Of a DNA stretch of 64,000 bases, positions 52,705 to 61,595 are shown piece by piece. The notes below the pieces were generated by a model. It worked only from the letters and a program-made list of their open reading frames with translations, was not told where the DNA came from and did no database searches. The translations under genes were made by a program, and so were the position numbers. Numbering within the stretch: the stretch's first letter is position 1; each line of letters starts with the position of its first letter. Origin of the DNA: JABMNT01 sp048262255 (GTDB lineage Bacteria; Pseudomonadota; Alphaproteobacteria; Rhodospirillales; Casp-alpha2); assembly GCA_048262255.1 (NCBI GenBank), contig JBLXFH010000003.1:248001-312000 (forward strand). Reading direction: 5' to 3'.

Positions 52705-53712
52705 TCAGCCCGATTTCAGTATTGATGCGGCATCGCGCGCGGCATAGGTCAAAATGCCGTCAGCCCCGGCGCGCTTGAAGCCGGTCAGCATTTCCATCAT
52801 CGCCGTTGGATAGTCGAGCCAGCCGTTCTGGGCGGCGGCGCGTAACATGGCGTATTCACCGCTGACGTTATAGACAAAGGTCGGCACGCCAAACTCATCC
52901 TTGACCCGGCGCACGATGTCCATATAGGGCAGGCCCGGCTTGACCATCACCATGTCGGCCCCCTCAGAGATATCCAGCGCCACTTCGCGGATTGCCTCAT
53001 CCGTGTTTCCGGGGTCCATCTGGTAGGTCTTCTTGTCGCCGGAAAGCGCACCGCCGGAACCGACGGCATCGCGGAAGGGGCCATAAAAGGCCGAGGCGTA
53101 TTTCGCCGCATAGGCCATGATCGTTACATGATGATAGCCGTTATCATCCAGCGTCTTGCGGATAGCGGCAACGCGCCCATCCATCATGTCGGAAGGCGCA
53201 ATCACATCGCAGCCAGCTTCCGCCTGAACGAGGGATTGCTGGCAGAGGACCTCCACCGTCTCATCGTTGAGGATTTCGCCATCCTCAACAATTCCGTCAT
53301 GTCCATCCGAATTGTAGGGGTCCAGCGCCACATCACAGAGAATGCCCATGTTCGACACATGTTTTTTGATCTCGCGCACACCTCGGCAGACCAGATTGTC
53401 CGGGTTGAGCGCTTCCCGGCCATCCGGGGTTTTCAGGTCATCCTCCGTATAAGGGAAGACGGCGACCGCCGGAATGCCCAGTTCCTGCGCCTTACCGACT
53501 TCTTCCGCCAGCAGATCCACACTCAATCGTTCAACGCCCGGCATGGAATGCACCGGCTCGCGCTTACCGGTACCTTCCACCACAAATACAGGCCAGATCA
53601 GATCATCAGCCGTTAACTGGTTTTCCCGCACCAGCCGCCGGAGCCAGTTCGCAGAGCGGTTGCGCCGCATGCGGGTTGCGGGGAAGGCGGGGGTAACGGG
53701 AAAACCGGGCAT
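52705..53712 (-). CDS. hemB: Delta-aminolevulinic acid dehydratase
   Basis: Joins two 5-aminolevulinate molecules to porphobilinogen in heme synthesis. 335 residues with both Schiff-base lysines: IMAYAAKYASAFYGPFRDAV and MVMVKPGLPYMDIV. The zinc-binding Cys triad of most bacterial and animal enzymes is replaced: the loop reads CDVALDPYNSDGHDGI, with Ala, Asp and Asp at the metal positions, the magnesium-dependent type known from Alphaproteobacteria and plants. Its ATG follows the metY stop by four bases, so it is read from the metY transcript. Confidence 0.96.
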   Translation of the reverse strand: MPGFPVTPAFPATRMRRNRSANWLRRLVRENQLTADDLIWPVFVVEGTGKREPVHSMPGVERLSVDLLAEEVGKAQELGIPAVAVFPYTEDDLKTPDGREALNPDNLVCRGVREIKKHVSNMGILCDVALDPYNSDGHDGIVEDGEILNDETVEVLCQQSLVQAEAGCDVIAPSDMMDGRVAAIRKTLDDNGYHHVTIMAYAAKYASAFYGPFRDAVGSGGALSGDKKTYQMDPGNTDEAIREVALDISEGADMVMVKPGLPYMDIVRRVKDEFGVPTFVYNVSGEYAMLRAAAQNGWLDYPTAMMEMLTGFKRAGADGILTYAARDAASILKSG

Positions 53713-53716
53713 TTAT

Positions 53717-55006
53717 TTAGGCCTTATCGAGTGCTTGGCTGAGGTCGGCCAGTATATCGTCAATATGCTCGATGCCAATCGACAAACGCACATACCCCGG
53801 TGTGACACCCGATGCCAGTTGATCGGCTTCCGACAACTGCGAATGCGTGGTCGAGGCCGGGTGGATGGCGAGGCTGCGCGCATCACCGATATTGGCCACA
53901 TGATACAACAACTCAAGTGCATCGATGAACGTCTTGCCCGACGCCTTGCCGCCCGCCAGCTCAAAGCCCAGCAAACCGCCATAACCGCCGTTCAGGTGCG
54001 TATCGGCGTTTTTACGGGTCGTGCCGTCCTGCAGACCGGGATAAATCACGTTGGTGACTTTCGCATGGCTTTTCAGAAACTCTGCAACCTTGGCCGCATT
54101 CTCGCAATGGGCGCGCATACGGAGCGGCAGGGTTTCCATGCCTTGAATGAACTGAAAGGCGTTCATCGGGCTCATGGCGCTGCCCATATCGCGCAGCAGA
54201 ATCACCCGCATACGCAGGATAAAGGCAATGGGGCCAAGCGGTTTAACGGCTTCCGTCCAGACAGCGCCGTGATAGCTGGGGTCCGGCTGGTTCAGCGTCG
54301 GGAAGCGGTCGCCTCCGGCTTCCCAGTCAAAGTTGCCGCCATCAACCACAACACCGCCGATCGACGTGCCGTGGCCACCGACGTATTTGGTGGTCGAATA
54401 CATGACAATCGCCGCGCCATGCTCAAGCGGCTTACAGAGAACCGGCGCCGCCGTGTTATCCATAATCAGCGGCACGCCCAGTTCACGACCAATATCGGCC
54501 ACCTGCTTGATGGGGAAGACATTGAGCTTCGGGTTGGGCAGGGTTTCGGCATAATAACAGCGGGTTTTGTCATCCGTCAGTTTGCGAAAGTTCTCCGGGT
54601 CGGATGGATCGGCGAAGCGGCATTCAATGCCCAGATCCTTGAGCGTATTGGCGAACAAATTCCAGGTGCCGCCATAGATGTCGGTTGAGCAGACGAAGTT
54701 GTCGCCGGCCTTGCAGAGGTTCAAAATACAGAAATTGGATGCCGCCTGACCGGAGGATACGGCTAGCGCCGCAACGCCGCCCTCCAGCGCCGCCATGCGC
54801 TGCTCAAGCACATCGCAGGTCGGATTCATGATCCGCGAATAGATGTTGCCGAGCTCCTTGAGCGCAAACAGGTTTTCCGCATGGTCGGTGCTGTCAAACT
54901 GATAAGACGTGGTCTGGTGGATCGGCACGGCCACCGCATTCGACGCCGCATCCTTGCGGTATCCGGCATGCAGTACAAGGGTTTCAGGGTGTTTGGACTG
55001 GGTCAT
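53717..55006 (-). CDS. metY: O-acetylhomoserine sulfhydrylase-type PLP enzyme
   Basis: Cys/Met metabolism PLP enzyme of 429 residues from the ATG at 55006, which has AGGAGG eight bases upstream. TLVLHAGYRKDAASNAVAVP, PIHQTTSYQFDSTDHAENLF, MAALEGGVAALAVSSGQAAS and the PLP Lys in VMYSTTKYVGGHGTSIGGVV. The insert-rich length (about 430) and TTKYVGGHG pattern indicate O-acetylhomoserine aminocarboxypropyltransferase (direct sulfhydrylation to homocysteine) rather than cystathionine synthase. First gene of metY-hemB, behind a structured leader. Confidence 0.92.
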   Translation of the reverse strand: MTQSKHPETLVLHAGYRKDAASNAVAVPIHQTTSYQFDSTDHAENLFALKELGNIYSRIMNPTCDVLEQRMAALEGGVAALAVSSGQAASNFCILNLCKAGDNFVCSTDIYGGTWNLFANTLKDLGIECRFADPSDPENFRKLTDDKTRCYYAETLPNPKLNVFPIKQVADIGRELGVPLIMDNTAAPVLCKPLEHGAAIVMYSTTKYVGGHGTSIGGVVVDGGNFDWEAGGDRFPTLNQPDPSYHGAVWTEAVKPLGPIAFILRMRVILLRDMGSAMSPMNAFQFIQGMETLPLRMRAHCENAAKVAEFLKSHAKVTNVIYPGLQDGTTRKNADTHLNGGYGGLLGFELAGGKASGKTFIDALELLYHVANIGDARSLAIHPASTTHSQLSEADQLASGVTPGYVRLSIGIEHIDDILADLSQALDKA

Positions 55007-55081
55007 CGCAAAGGCCTCCTGTGAGAGTTCGAAAGGTTCCACCGGGAACCGCCTGCCGCTTCAAATGGCGGCATAAAAAGA
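55007..55081 (-). promoter_or_regulatory. Structured 5' leader of metY
   Basis: Read on the minus strand, the leader forms TGCCGC/GCGGCA (55073-55068 with 55059-55054, 8-base loop) and then GGTTCC/GGAACC (55050-55045 with 55040-55035, 4-base loop), just before the ribosome binding site. The segment 55067-55071 can also pair with 55049-55053, which would disrupt both, so two mutually exclusive folds exist. Candidate sulfur-amino-acid riboswitch or attenuator; it does not show the core of SAM-II that I know. Confidence 0.4.
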
Positions 55082-55087
55082 CCCCGC

Positions 55088-55116
55088 TAAAATCCACGAA
55101 CGGGCAGGGATGTCAA
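55088..55116 (-). promoter_or_regulatory. Candidate metY promoter
   Basis: Consensus TTGACA (minus strand, 55116-55111) and ATTTTA (55093-55088) 17 bases apart, placing a transcript start near 55081 and a leader of about 75 bases. Confidence 0.5.
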
Positions 55117-55317
55117 TGGTTTGTGGGTGCGCCATACCTCTAAAATATTCCTTCCCACCGTGTGGGAGAATGTTAGGAAGGGGGTCGATTCCGGAAAACT
55201 GATGCCCCGATCCTCCCGCCGCCCAATCACCCCCACCTCAATCCTCCCCCCTAAAGGAGCAGATTCATTTGGAATATGTCGCTTTGTCCTACGTATCCAT
55301 GGTGGTAATGTTTAGGG

Positions 55318-56691
55318 ATGGTTGATGAAACTCAAGAGCCAGAAATTTTTACACAGGAATTTCTTCTCGACCTTGCACGGCAGGGCAAGGATGCCTGGAA
55401 CGAATGGGCGAGGGCTCATCCAAATGTCGAGGTTGATTTCACAGGCTGTGACTTCACTAATAACCCGATTTCCTTTGCAGGGTTTAATTTCCTGGGCGGC
55501 GTAATATTTGATAACGCCAAATTCATAAACGCAAATTTCAGTGAGGCTTTATTCTTTGGTCTAAAAGCTAGTTTTAAAAGTGCCGAATTTTATGGGACGG
55601 AGAGTAAAGATAAAATTGAATTTAAAAAAGAATTAAATGATTTTGTCGGTGTTGTTACTGATTTTTCTAACACCAGGTTCGAAAGTAAGAAAGTGTGTTT
55701 CAAAGACGCCAAATTTTGTACTGGTGCCGTCAAGTTTAACAATGCGTGCTTCGACAAAGATCGAGTAGGACATGATAGTGAATTAAGTTTTAAGCAGACA
55801 AATTTCGGTGGACTTGGAGTCGTTTTTAATCATGCGACTTTTAATAGTGAGGAAACTCTTTTCTGTAAGGCAACGTTTAGTGGACAGCATATTGCTTTTA
55901 AATTTGCCACATTTGAAAGTAATAAAAATTCGTTTATGGAGGCCAGATTTCCAAGTCCAGATGTTGATCTAACAAGGATCAATTTCATGGGGGGCGGCGC
56001 TTCATTTACATGTGCAGAATTCAATGGAGGTGCCGTTCGATTCACTGGCACTATTTTCAATTGCCCCGTTAGCATGGATAGCGTTAGATTTTATCAAGTG
56101 CCAGACTTTCGTCGTACCAATTTTGCGGCACACTTTACTTTTTTTGGCACCAAGTTCCATCTACAGAATGTCCAACACCAGATTTCATTTTTAAAGCTGT
56201 TTAAAGAACACCTGAAACCTGGCGACAGCAAAAACGCCGACAGATTCCGACGCCTAAAAGAACTTGCCGTTACGTCCAAGGATCACGACCGCGAACAGTA
56301 TTTCTTCGCGCAGGAACTCCGCGCCAAACGCTTCCATGAAACAACAGGCTTCGCATTGGTCTGGAGTTATCTTTATGAAGGGCTCAGCGATTTCGGGAGG
56401 AGCGTGGGGCTTCCGTTGTTCTGGTTGGTCCTGACGTGGTTTCTGTTTGGCATTACCTATGCGGAACTGTCGGGAAAGCCGGGAATGGGATTCAATGCGC
56501 TGGCTTTTTCAGGCGCAACTATGGTTCCGTTTCTAGGAGGTGCAAAAGGTGTTCTTGAAGAAACAAAGACTGTTCTATTCGGTGCAAAGATGGGACCAAA
56601 GATTGGCGCTTTGAGTTTAATTGAAGGGGTGCTTTCCGCCGTCTTTTTGTTTTTGACCGGCCTTGCGCTCCGCAACCGTTTTCGTATCTAA
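55318..56691 (+). CDS. Pentapeptide-like repeat protein with C-terminal membrane domain
   Basis: A 457-residue protein. Residues 35-280 are degenerate pentapeptide repeats of the F-type (FTGCDF, FDNAKFINANF, FNHATFNSEETLF, ARFPSPDVDLTRINF). A helical linker follows (KLFKEHLKPGDSKNADRFRR), then two or three membrane segments (VGLPLFWLVLTWFLFGITYA, LIEGVLSAVFLFLTGLALRN) ending LALRNRFRI, a terminus common to pentapeptide proteins with a channel-like tail. The start region MVDETQEPEIF has GGG just before the ATG. The first two thirds are markedly AT-rich compared with metY and LysE on either side, a sign of transfer. Function unknown. Confidence 0.8.
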   Translation: MVDETQEPEIFTQEFLLDLARQGKDAWNEWARAHPNVEVDFTGCDFTNNPISFAGFNFLGGVIFDNAKFINANFSEALFFGLKASFKSAEFYGTESKDKIEFKKELNDFVGVVTDFSNTRFESKKVCFKDAKFCTGAVKFNNACFDKDRVGHDSELSFKQTNFGGLGVVFNHATFNSEETLFCKATFSGQHIAFKFATFESNKNSFMEARFPSPDVDLTRINFMGGGASFTCAEFNGGAVRFTGTIFNCPVSMDSVRFYQVPDFRRTNFAAHFTFFGTKFHLQNVQHQISFLKLFKEHLKPGDSKNADRFRRLKELAVTSKDHDREQYFFAQELRAKRFHETTGFALVWSYLYEGLSDFGRSVGLPLFWLVLTWFLFGITYAELSGKPGMGFNALAFSGATMVPFLGGAKGVLEETKTVLFGAKMGPKIGALSLIEGVLSAVFLFLTGLALRNRFRI

Positions 56692-56719
56692 TCATCAAAA
56701 TCCGCCACGGAGCCGCCCC

Positions 56720-57331
56720 ATGTCCCCTGAATTCCTACTCACCTCGCTGATTGTCGTCCTCGCGCCGGGGACGGGGGTACTTTATACGCTGGCAACGGGT
56801 TTATCGCGGGGCAGGCTGGCGAGTGTGGTGGCGGCCTTTGGCTGTACGCTCGGCATTCTGCCGCATATGGCGGCAGCGATCTTCGGGCTGGCGGCCTTGC
56901 TGCACACCAGCGCTGTTGCCTTTCAGATGTTTAAATTCGCCGGTCTTGCCTATCTACTCTATCTGGCGTGGCGCACACTGAAAGACAAAAGCCTGCTAAC
57001 CGTTGAGACACAACCGGTGACTCGCCATGCCGGTGGGGTCGTTCTCAGGGGCATTCTGGTCAATATTCTCAACCCCAAACTCTCGATCTTTTTCATGGCC
57101 TTTCTGCCGCAGTTTGTCGCGGCCGAAAGCGCCCAGCCGATGCTCGAGATGGCCGGGCTCAGCCTGGTCTTCATGGTCATGACTTTTGTTGTATTTGTCG
57201 GCTATGGCATCTTCGCCGCCGCCGTGCGCCGCCATGTGATCACCCGGCCTGCCGTCATGATCTGGATGCGGCGCGCCTTCGCCGGGGCCTTTGCCGGGCT
57301 GGGAGCCAAGCTGGCTTTTACCGATACATAG
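56720..57331 (+). CDS. LysE-family amino acid exporter
   Basis: Inner-membrane exporter of 203 residues with about six hydrophobic segments. From the ATG at 56720 (GGAG upstream): LLTSLIVVLAPGTGVLYTLA, RLASVVAAFGCTLGILPHMA, KFAGLAYLLYLAWRTLKDKS, GILVNILNPKLSIFFMAFLP. The conserved PGP/PGTG and N-P motifs of the LysE/RhtB group are present. An upstream in-frame ATG inside the pentapeptide gene is rejected. Substrate not predictable. Confidence 0.9.
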   Translation: MSPEFLLTSLIVVLAPGTGVLYTLATGLSRGRLASVVAAFGCTLGILPHMAAAIFGLAALLHTSAVAFQMFKFAGLAYLLYLAWRTLKDKSLLTVETQPVTRHAGGVVLRGILVNILNPKLSIFFMAFLPQFVAAESAQPMLEMAGLSLVFMVMTFVVFVGYGIFAAAVRRHVITRPAVMIWMRRAFAGAFAGLGAKLAFTDT

Positions 57332-57485
57332 ACAGTCCCTAACAGCATCGATCTTTCCTGCCACGGCATTTTCCGTTATCTTGTATCTATATAGCGTTCT
57401 TCTTGGAACGACTCTCATCATCAATGGCAGGGGCACTTCAGCGCTCCATGTCTTAAAAATCAACACGGAACACAGGGAAATTATA

Positions 57486-58280
57486 ATGGATCTGGATCTT
57501 ACTGGAAAACGCGCATTGATCACTGGTTCAACCCGCGGCATCGGGCTGGCCAGCGCCGTCGAATTGGCGGAAATGGGCGCCGACGTGATTGTCAACGGCC
57601 GCACCCAGGAAAAGGTCGATGAAGCCATCGCCGACGTGAAGTCACGGGTATCGAATGCCAAGGTCACCGGGGTGGCGGCGGATCTCGGTACCGCTGAGGG
57701 CTGCAAGGCAGTCATCGCCGCCGTTCCTGCGCTCGATATTCTGGTCAACAACATGGGCATTTATGGCCCCAAACCGTTTGCCGAGATCACCGACGACGAC
57801 TGGGACGAGATGTATTACGTCAACGTCATGAGCGGGGTCCGTCTATCGCGCCATTATTTCCCGAAAATGCTGGAGCAAAACTGGGGCCGGGTGATTTTCG
57901 TCTCCTCGGAATCAGCCATCTTCATTCCCGCCGAAATGGTTCATTACGGGTTTTCAAAAGCCGCCCAACTGGCTGTGGCGCGGGGCATGGCGGAACTGAC
58001 CGTCGGCACCAACGTGACCGTCAATTCGGTTTTGCCGGGGCCGACCTGGGTCGAAATGGCGCCGACGCGTCTCGGCGAGCGGGCCGAACAAATGGGCACC
58101 ACGGTTGATGCGCTGGTCAAGGCGACCTTCGACACACGCCGCCCGTCCTCCTTGCTGCAACGCTACGCGACACCGGAAGAGGTTGCCAACATGATCGCCT
58201 ATGTCTGCAGCCCGTCATCGAGCGCCACCAACGGCGCCTCGCTCAGGGTCGATGGCGGGATTGTCAAAACCCCGTACTAG
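57486..58280 (+). CDS. Short-chain dehydrogenase/reductase
   Basis: NAD(P)-dependent oxidoreductase of 264 residues from the ATG at 57486 with AGGGAA upstream. TGKRALITGSTRGIGLASAV (TGxxxGIG cofactor motif), LDILVNNMGIYGPKPFAEIT, where the usual NNAG reads NNMG, catalytic Ser in VSSESAIF, and Tyr/Lys in MVHYGFSKAA. The C-terminus ends GASLRVDGGIVKTPY as in classical SDRs. Substrate unknown; the Asn after the first strand (VIVNGRT) suggests NADP preference. Confidence 0.92.
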   Translation: MDLDLTGKRALITGSTRGIGLASAVELAEMGADVIVNGRTQEKVDEAIADVKSRVSNAKVTGVAADLGTAEGCKAVIAAVPALDILVNNMGIYGPKPFAEITDDDWDEMYYVNVMSGVRLSRHYFPKMLEQNWGRVIFVSSESAIFIPAEMVHYGFSKAAQLAVARGMAELTVGTNVTVNSVLPGPTWVEMAPTRLGERAEQMGTTVDALVKATFDTRRPSSLLQRYATPEEVANMIAYVCSPSSSATNGASLRVDGGIVKTPY

Positions 58281-58298
58281 GACAACCGGCCGGATGAA

Positions 58299-58347
58299 CG
58301 GGCGGTTTGGGTAGAGGGGCACCCCCTGTAAGTTCCTGAACCGCCCG
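58299..58347 (+). terminator. Two-tier stem-loop after the SDR gene
   Basis: Perfect nine-pair outer stem (58299-58307 with 58339-58347) enclosing an inner AGGGG/CCCCT hairpin (58315-58327). It begins 18 bases after the SDR stop, without a T-run. Confidence 0.5.
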
Positions 58348-58464
58348 ACACCCCCAATGGTTTCGGCATGCCTTAATTCTCGGCTGTTCCAGTGAAAAAC
58401 GGTTTTCAAATTTCCCCATAGAGCCCAAAATAGAAAAAACATGGGCGAACAGGGAGACAAAACG

Positions 58465-59355
58465 ATGACGATTGGCATTTGCGGAACGGGACGTATGGGT
58501 GCGGCCATGGCCGAGCGTCTGCTGGGGGAGGGTCGTGCCGTTGAGGTCTGGAACCGGACAGCGGAGCGCGCCGCCGAACTGGTTAAAATGGGTGCTACGC
58601 AAGCTCCCACACCGGCCATTCTTATGGACAATTGCGACATCGTTATCGCCATGCTGTTTGACGGAGCCGCACAGATGGCGGTCTACAAGGGGCCGGACGG
58701 CCTGCTGGCCTCGGTCACCAAGGACACCCTGATCGTCGATATGAGCACGATGATGCCGGAAGTCTCTCAGGCTTTGGCGAAGCTGGTGGATGACGCCGGT
58801 TTTGATTTTCTCGAATGCCCGGTCGGCGGCACGGTAGCACCCGCCAAGGCTGGCAAGCTGCTGGGCATGGCGGGGGGACAGGCCGGGGTTTACGAGCGCG
58901 CCCAGCCCGTTCTCGCGCAATTGTGCCGACGCGTCGAACATGTGGGCCCAGTGGGCTGCGGCGCGGCTATGAAACTCGCGGTCAACCTGCCGCTGGCAAC
59001 TTATTGGGAAGCCCTTGGTGAGGCCCTGTCACTGGCTGTCGCCGGTGGTGTCGATGCCGAACTGGCAGGCAGCATGATGGCCGATTCATCGGGTGCCATC
59101 GGTGTCGCCGGACCGCGCATCCCGATGATCATTGACGCCATGGCGGCACAACCCTCAGCCCCCGGCACCTTCGATATTGCCGGCATGAGCAAAGACCTGG
59201 CCTTCATGTGCCAGTATGCCGAAAAGAACGGCTTTGATACACCCCTGGCGAACGCCGCACGCACCGCCTACAACGCCGCTTCAGGCGAGGGATGGGCCAA
59301 TAACGATGCGGCCGTCATGGCGGCCTGGCGGTTTCGGAAAAACACCGGGAAATAA
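58465..59355 (+). CDS. NAD(P)-dependent beta-hydroxyacid dehydrogenase
   Basis: 3-hydroxyisobutyrate dehydrogenase-like enzyme of 296 residues from the ATG at 58465 (GGGAGA upstream). Rossmann start IGICGTGRMGAAMAERLLGE, substrate loop DFLECPVGGTVAPAKAGKLL, catalytic Lys in GCGAAMKLAVNLPLATYWEA and a C-terminal helical domain ending GEGWANNDAAVMAAWRF. The Asn of the usual GxGxxxKxxxN site is kept (KLAVN). Could act on hydroxyisobutyrate, tartronate semialdehyde or an imine; not decidable here. Confidence 0.9.
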   Translation: MTIGICGTGRMGAAMAERLLGEGRAVEVWNRTAERAAELVKMGATQAPTPAILMDNCDIVIAMLFDGAAQMAVYKGPDGLLASVTKDTLIVDMSTMMPEVSQALAKLVDDAGFDFLECPVGGTVAPAKAGKLLGMAGGQAGVYERAQPVLAQLCRRVEHVGPVGCGAAMKLAVNLPLATYWEALGEALSLAVAGGVDAELAGSMMADSSGAIGVAGPRIPMIIDAMAAQPSAPGTFDIAGMSKDLAFMCQYAEKNGFDTPLANAARTAYNAASGEGWANNDAAVMAAWRFRKNTGK

Positions 59356-59414
59356 AACGCATTATCCAACTCTATTGACCTGCCAACGGGACAAACAGCG
59401 GCGGTTTTGTTTGG

Positions 59415-61595
59415 CTAGGGCTGGGTACTGGATTCAACGACAGCGGCTTGCAGACTGGCCAGCATCTGGTCATGATAATCGAGCAGGGCAATCAGTTCCT
59501 TTTGCACATTCTCACGATTTTCGGCCTGCTTTTTCATTTTTTGGTTTGGCTCATCCGCTGCCTTGTAATCATCCGTCTCTTCAACTTTATAGCTCTTTGT
59601 GCTCTTTCCTTCAGCGATCAACTTGTGCTCTTTTTCAGCCATTTCCGTAATATCATTGATTTGCCGTTCAATGGCCCTCGACAGCACGGCAACATCAATA
59701 CCGGCCGCATTTTGCCCGCCGGGACCGACCTTGCCTTTCATCATCCGGCTGGCCAGCGACAAAGCTGAGGAAACCCCTGATGACGCGCCCCCCGTAGCAG
59801 ATTGTGCGGCAAGTTTGGCTGTCGCCGTAACGGCAGCCTCTGTCAATTTTGAATAGCCTTCCAACAGTTCCGTTGGGTCATTCTTAAAATTCTTCAGGTT
59901 CCAGTTACCAATGGAATCCTTGATGAAAGCCATGTTGACGTCACCCTGACCGCTGGCATAAACGGTATTGATGTTTGACCAGTTGTGGTCGGCATAAAGC
60001 GATTCAACAATGCGGGCCCGGTCAGTGCTTTCCTCTGTACCCAGGTTCCAGACCGGGCGCGACAAGATTTCCTCGGTTGTCGCAATACCACTGGAGCGGT
60101 TATAGGTCGCCAGATTGTGAAACTCCGTCGGATTGACCTCCCGCAGGTATACACTCAAGGGCAAAACCCGTGCTAATTGGTTGTCGCATTTGTATTTCTG
60201 CTCGGTCTTATTAAAAGGACATTGTTTGAGGATGGTATCGGCGCGTGACGCAATCTGGTTGCCCAACTCCGCCGCCATATTGGTAAAGCCGGTCATCATG
60301 GCCCGTACGGGACGGCCGGGCGCTTCTGCAGCCATAGATCCCGACCAGTAAAAGGCCTTGGTTTTCAGACGGGTCCCGATACGCGAGGCCCATTCCATAA
60401 AGTCGACAAGCTTATAGGTATTCGCATCATTTTTACTGATCTTTACGCCTAACACCGCCTGTTCCAGATTGAGCAGGGCAGAATCGCTCAAAGTCGCCTT
60501 ATTAATGTCCGCAAGTCCGCCTTTCACGGCCTCGCGAAATGGCCGGATCATACGTTGCAGGTGATCGATTTCATCATGTAATTGCGCCAGTAGCAGACAA
60601 TCACGCCCGACAAGAGCCCGCCAGACACTGCCATTTTTGCCTTCCAGGGACGTGCGGTAGTCTGGCCTTCTGCACCAGATGATTTCATTCTCTTTACGTG
60701 ATCGGACATCGACACCGCGAATCTTTGAGACAGAGCGGGAAGGGATATCCCTGGCACCCTCTGCATTGTTGCCCCGGTAGTGGGGGGAAACGGTGAGCGG
60801 GCCGTAGAGGTCTCTTTTCACCTTGGCCGTTATGCTGTCACCCAGATCGATAATGTTTAATTTTAACGCATCTTCTGTGACGTCAATCGCTATAGTGAGG
60901 TCATTCTCGGATGCATCAAGCTTGCCCTGAGCCGCCTGTAGTTCTTTCTTTGTTACACCCTCAACCTGATTGTCTGGAAGACGGCTAAGATCAATTCGGG
61001 AGAGGTCAGTTGCAGCTGTATTCAAAGTCTTATGAAGGCCCTCAACACCGGATAAGAGGGAGGCCAATGCTGCATTCAGCCCACGACTGTCATTGCTCAC
61101 GATGCGGGTAATATGCGCAGCCTGAAACAGGATAATTTTGTGGGCATCCATGGCCAGCCCGACACTTTTTTGTGCTTGATCAATATCCGGGTTTGTACTC
61201 GTTAACAGGCGGTCTGCCTCATCAAGAGCCTTATCTGCATCATTAAGGTAGCCCTCAATATTCTGGATTTTTGCAATTTCCGCATTCCCCCACACATCAA
61301 GGCTTTGATGCGGTAATTCACCGTCGAAAAGATAACCCTGAGTGCTGGCCAAACGCAGAATATCATCATCGAAGGTAGCAAGCGTGGTTTGTGCTTCAAT
61401 AATAAGCGCAGTCAGTTCACCCCACTGGATTTCCACGTTTTTCGACAGCGGGCCTTTGTACACCTCAACATCAATGCGCATGGAGGCCCCGCCGGAAAAA
61501 GCATCGGTAATTTCAGTCACGCCGCACCCGGAAAGGACCAGAGAACCAGCAAGAGCCGTCGCGACAGACAGGCGGGAGTAATTAGGATTTCTCAT
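59415..61595 (-). CDS. Large lipoprotein of unknown function, 726 residues
   Basis: Signal peptide with a lipobox (SLVLSGC, Cys about residue 24), so the mature protein is a lipoprotein; the +2 residue is Gly, favouring outer-membrane sorting. The first 270 residues are helical and coiled-coil-like (ALDEADRLLTSTNPDIDQAQ, LQAAQGKLDASENDLTIAID). The middle has aromatic Cys-containing segments (IIWCRRPDYRT, RDCLLLAQLHDEIDHLQRMI, KQCPFNKTEQKYKCDNQL). A Gly/Ala-rich stretch follows (AAQSATGGASSGVSSALSLA) and the end is charged coil (EPNQKMKKQAENRENVQKEL). No family recognised. Its ATG overlaps the stop of the upstream lipoprotein gene by four bases. Confidence 0.8.
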   Translation of the reverse strand: MRNPNYSRLSVATALAGSLVLSGCGVTEITDAFSGGASMRIDVEVYKGPLSKNVEIQWGELTALIIEAQTTLATFDDDILRLASTQGYLFDGELPHQSLDVWGNAEIAKIQNIEGYLNDADKALDEADRLLTSTNPDIDQAQKSVGLAMDAHKIILFQAAHITRIVSNDSRGLNAALASLLSGVEGLHKTLNTAATDLSRIDLSRLPDNQVEGVTKKELQAAQGKLDASENDLTIAIDVTEDALKLNIIDLGDSITAKVKRDLYGPLTVSPHYRGNNAEGARDIPSRSVSKIRGVDVRSRKENEIIWCRRPDYRTSLEGKNGSVWRALVGRDCLLLAQLHDEIDHLQRMIRPFREAVKGGLADINKATLSDSALLNLEQAVLGVKISKNDANTYKLVDFMEWASRIGTRLKTKAFYWSGSMAAEAPGRPVRAMMTGFTNMAAELGNQIASRADTILKQCPFNKTEQKYKCDNQLARVLPLSVYLREVNPTEFHNLATYNRSSGIATTEEILSRPVWNLGTEESTDRARIVESLYADHNWSNINTVYASGQGDVNMAFIKDSIGNWNLKNFKNDPTELLEGYSKLTEAAVTATAKLAAQSATGGASSGVSSALSLASRMMKGKVGPGGQNAAGIDVAVLSRAIERQINDITEMAEKEHKLIAEGKSTKSYKVEETDDYKAADEPNQKMKKQAENRENVQKELIALLDYHDQMLASLQAAVVESSTQP

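Noticed and set aside
53474..54688. Open frame of about 400 codons antisense to hemB and metY
   Set aside because: Composition is Arg/Gln/His rich nonsense typical of antisense shadows; both genes on the other strand are certain.
55007..55081. SAM-II riboswitch call for the metY leader
   Set aside because: Position fits but the conserved SAM-II core was not recognised; kept only as a structured leader.
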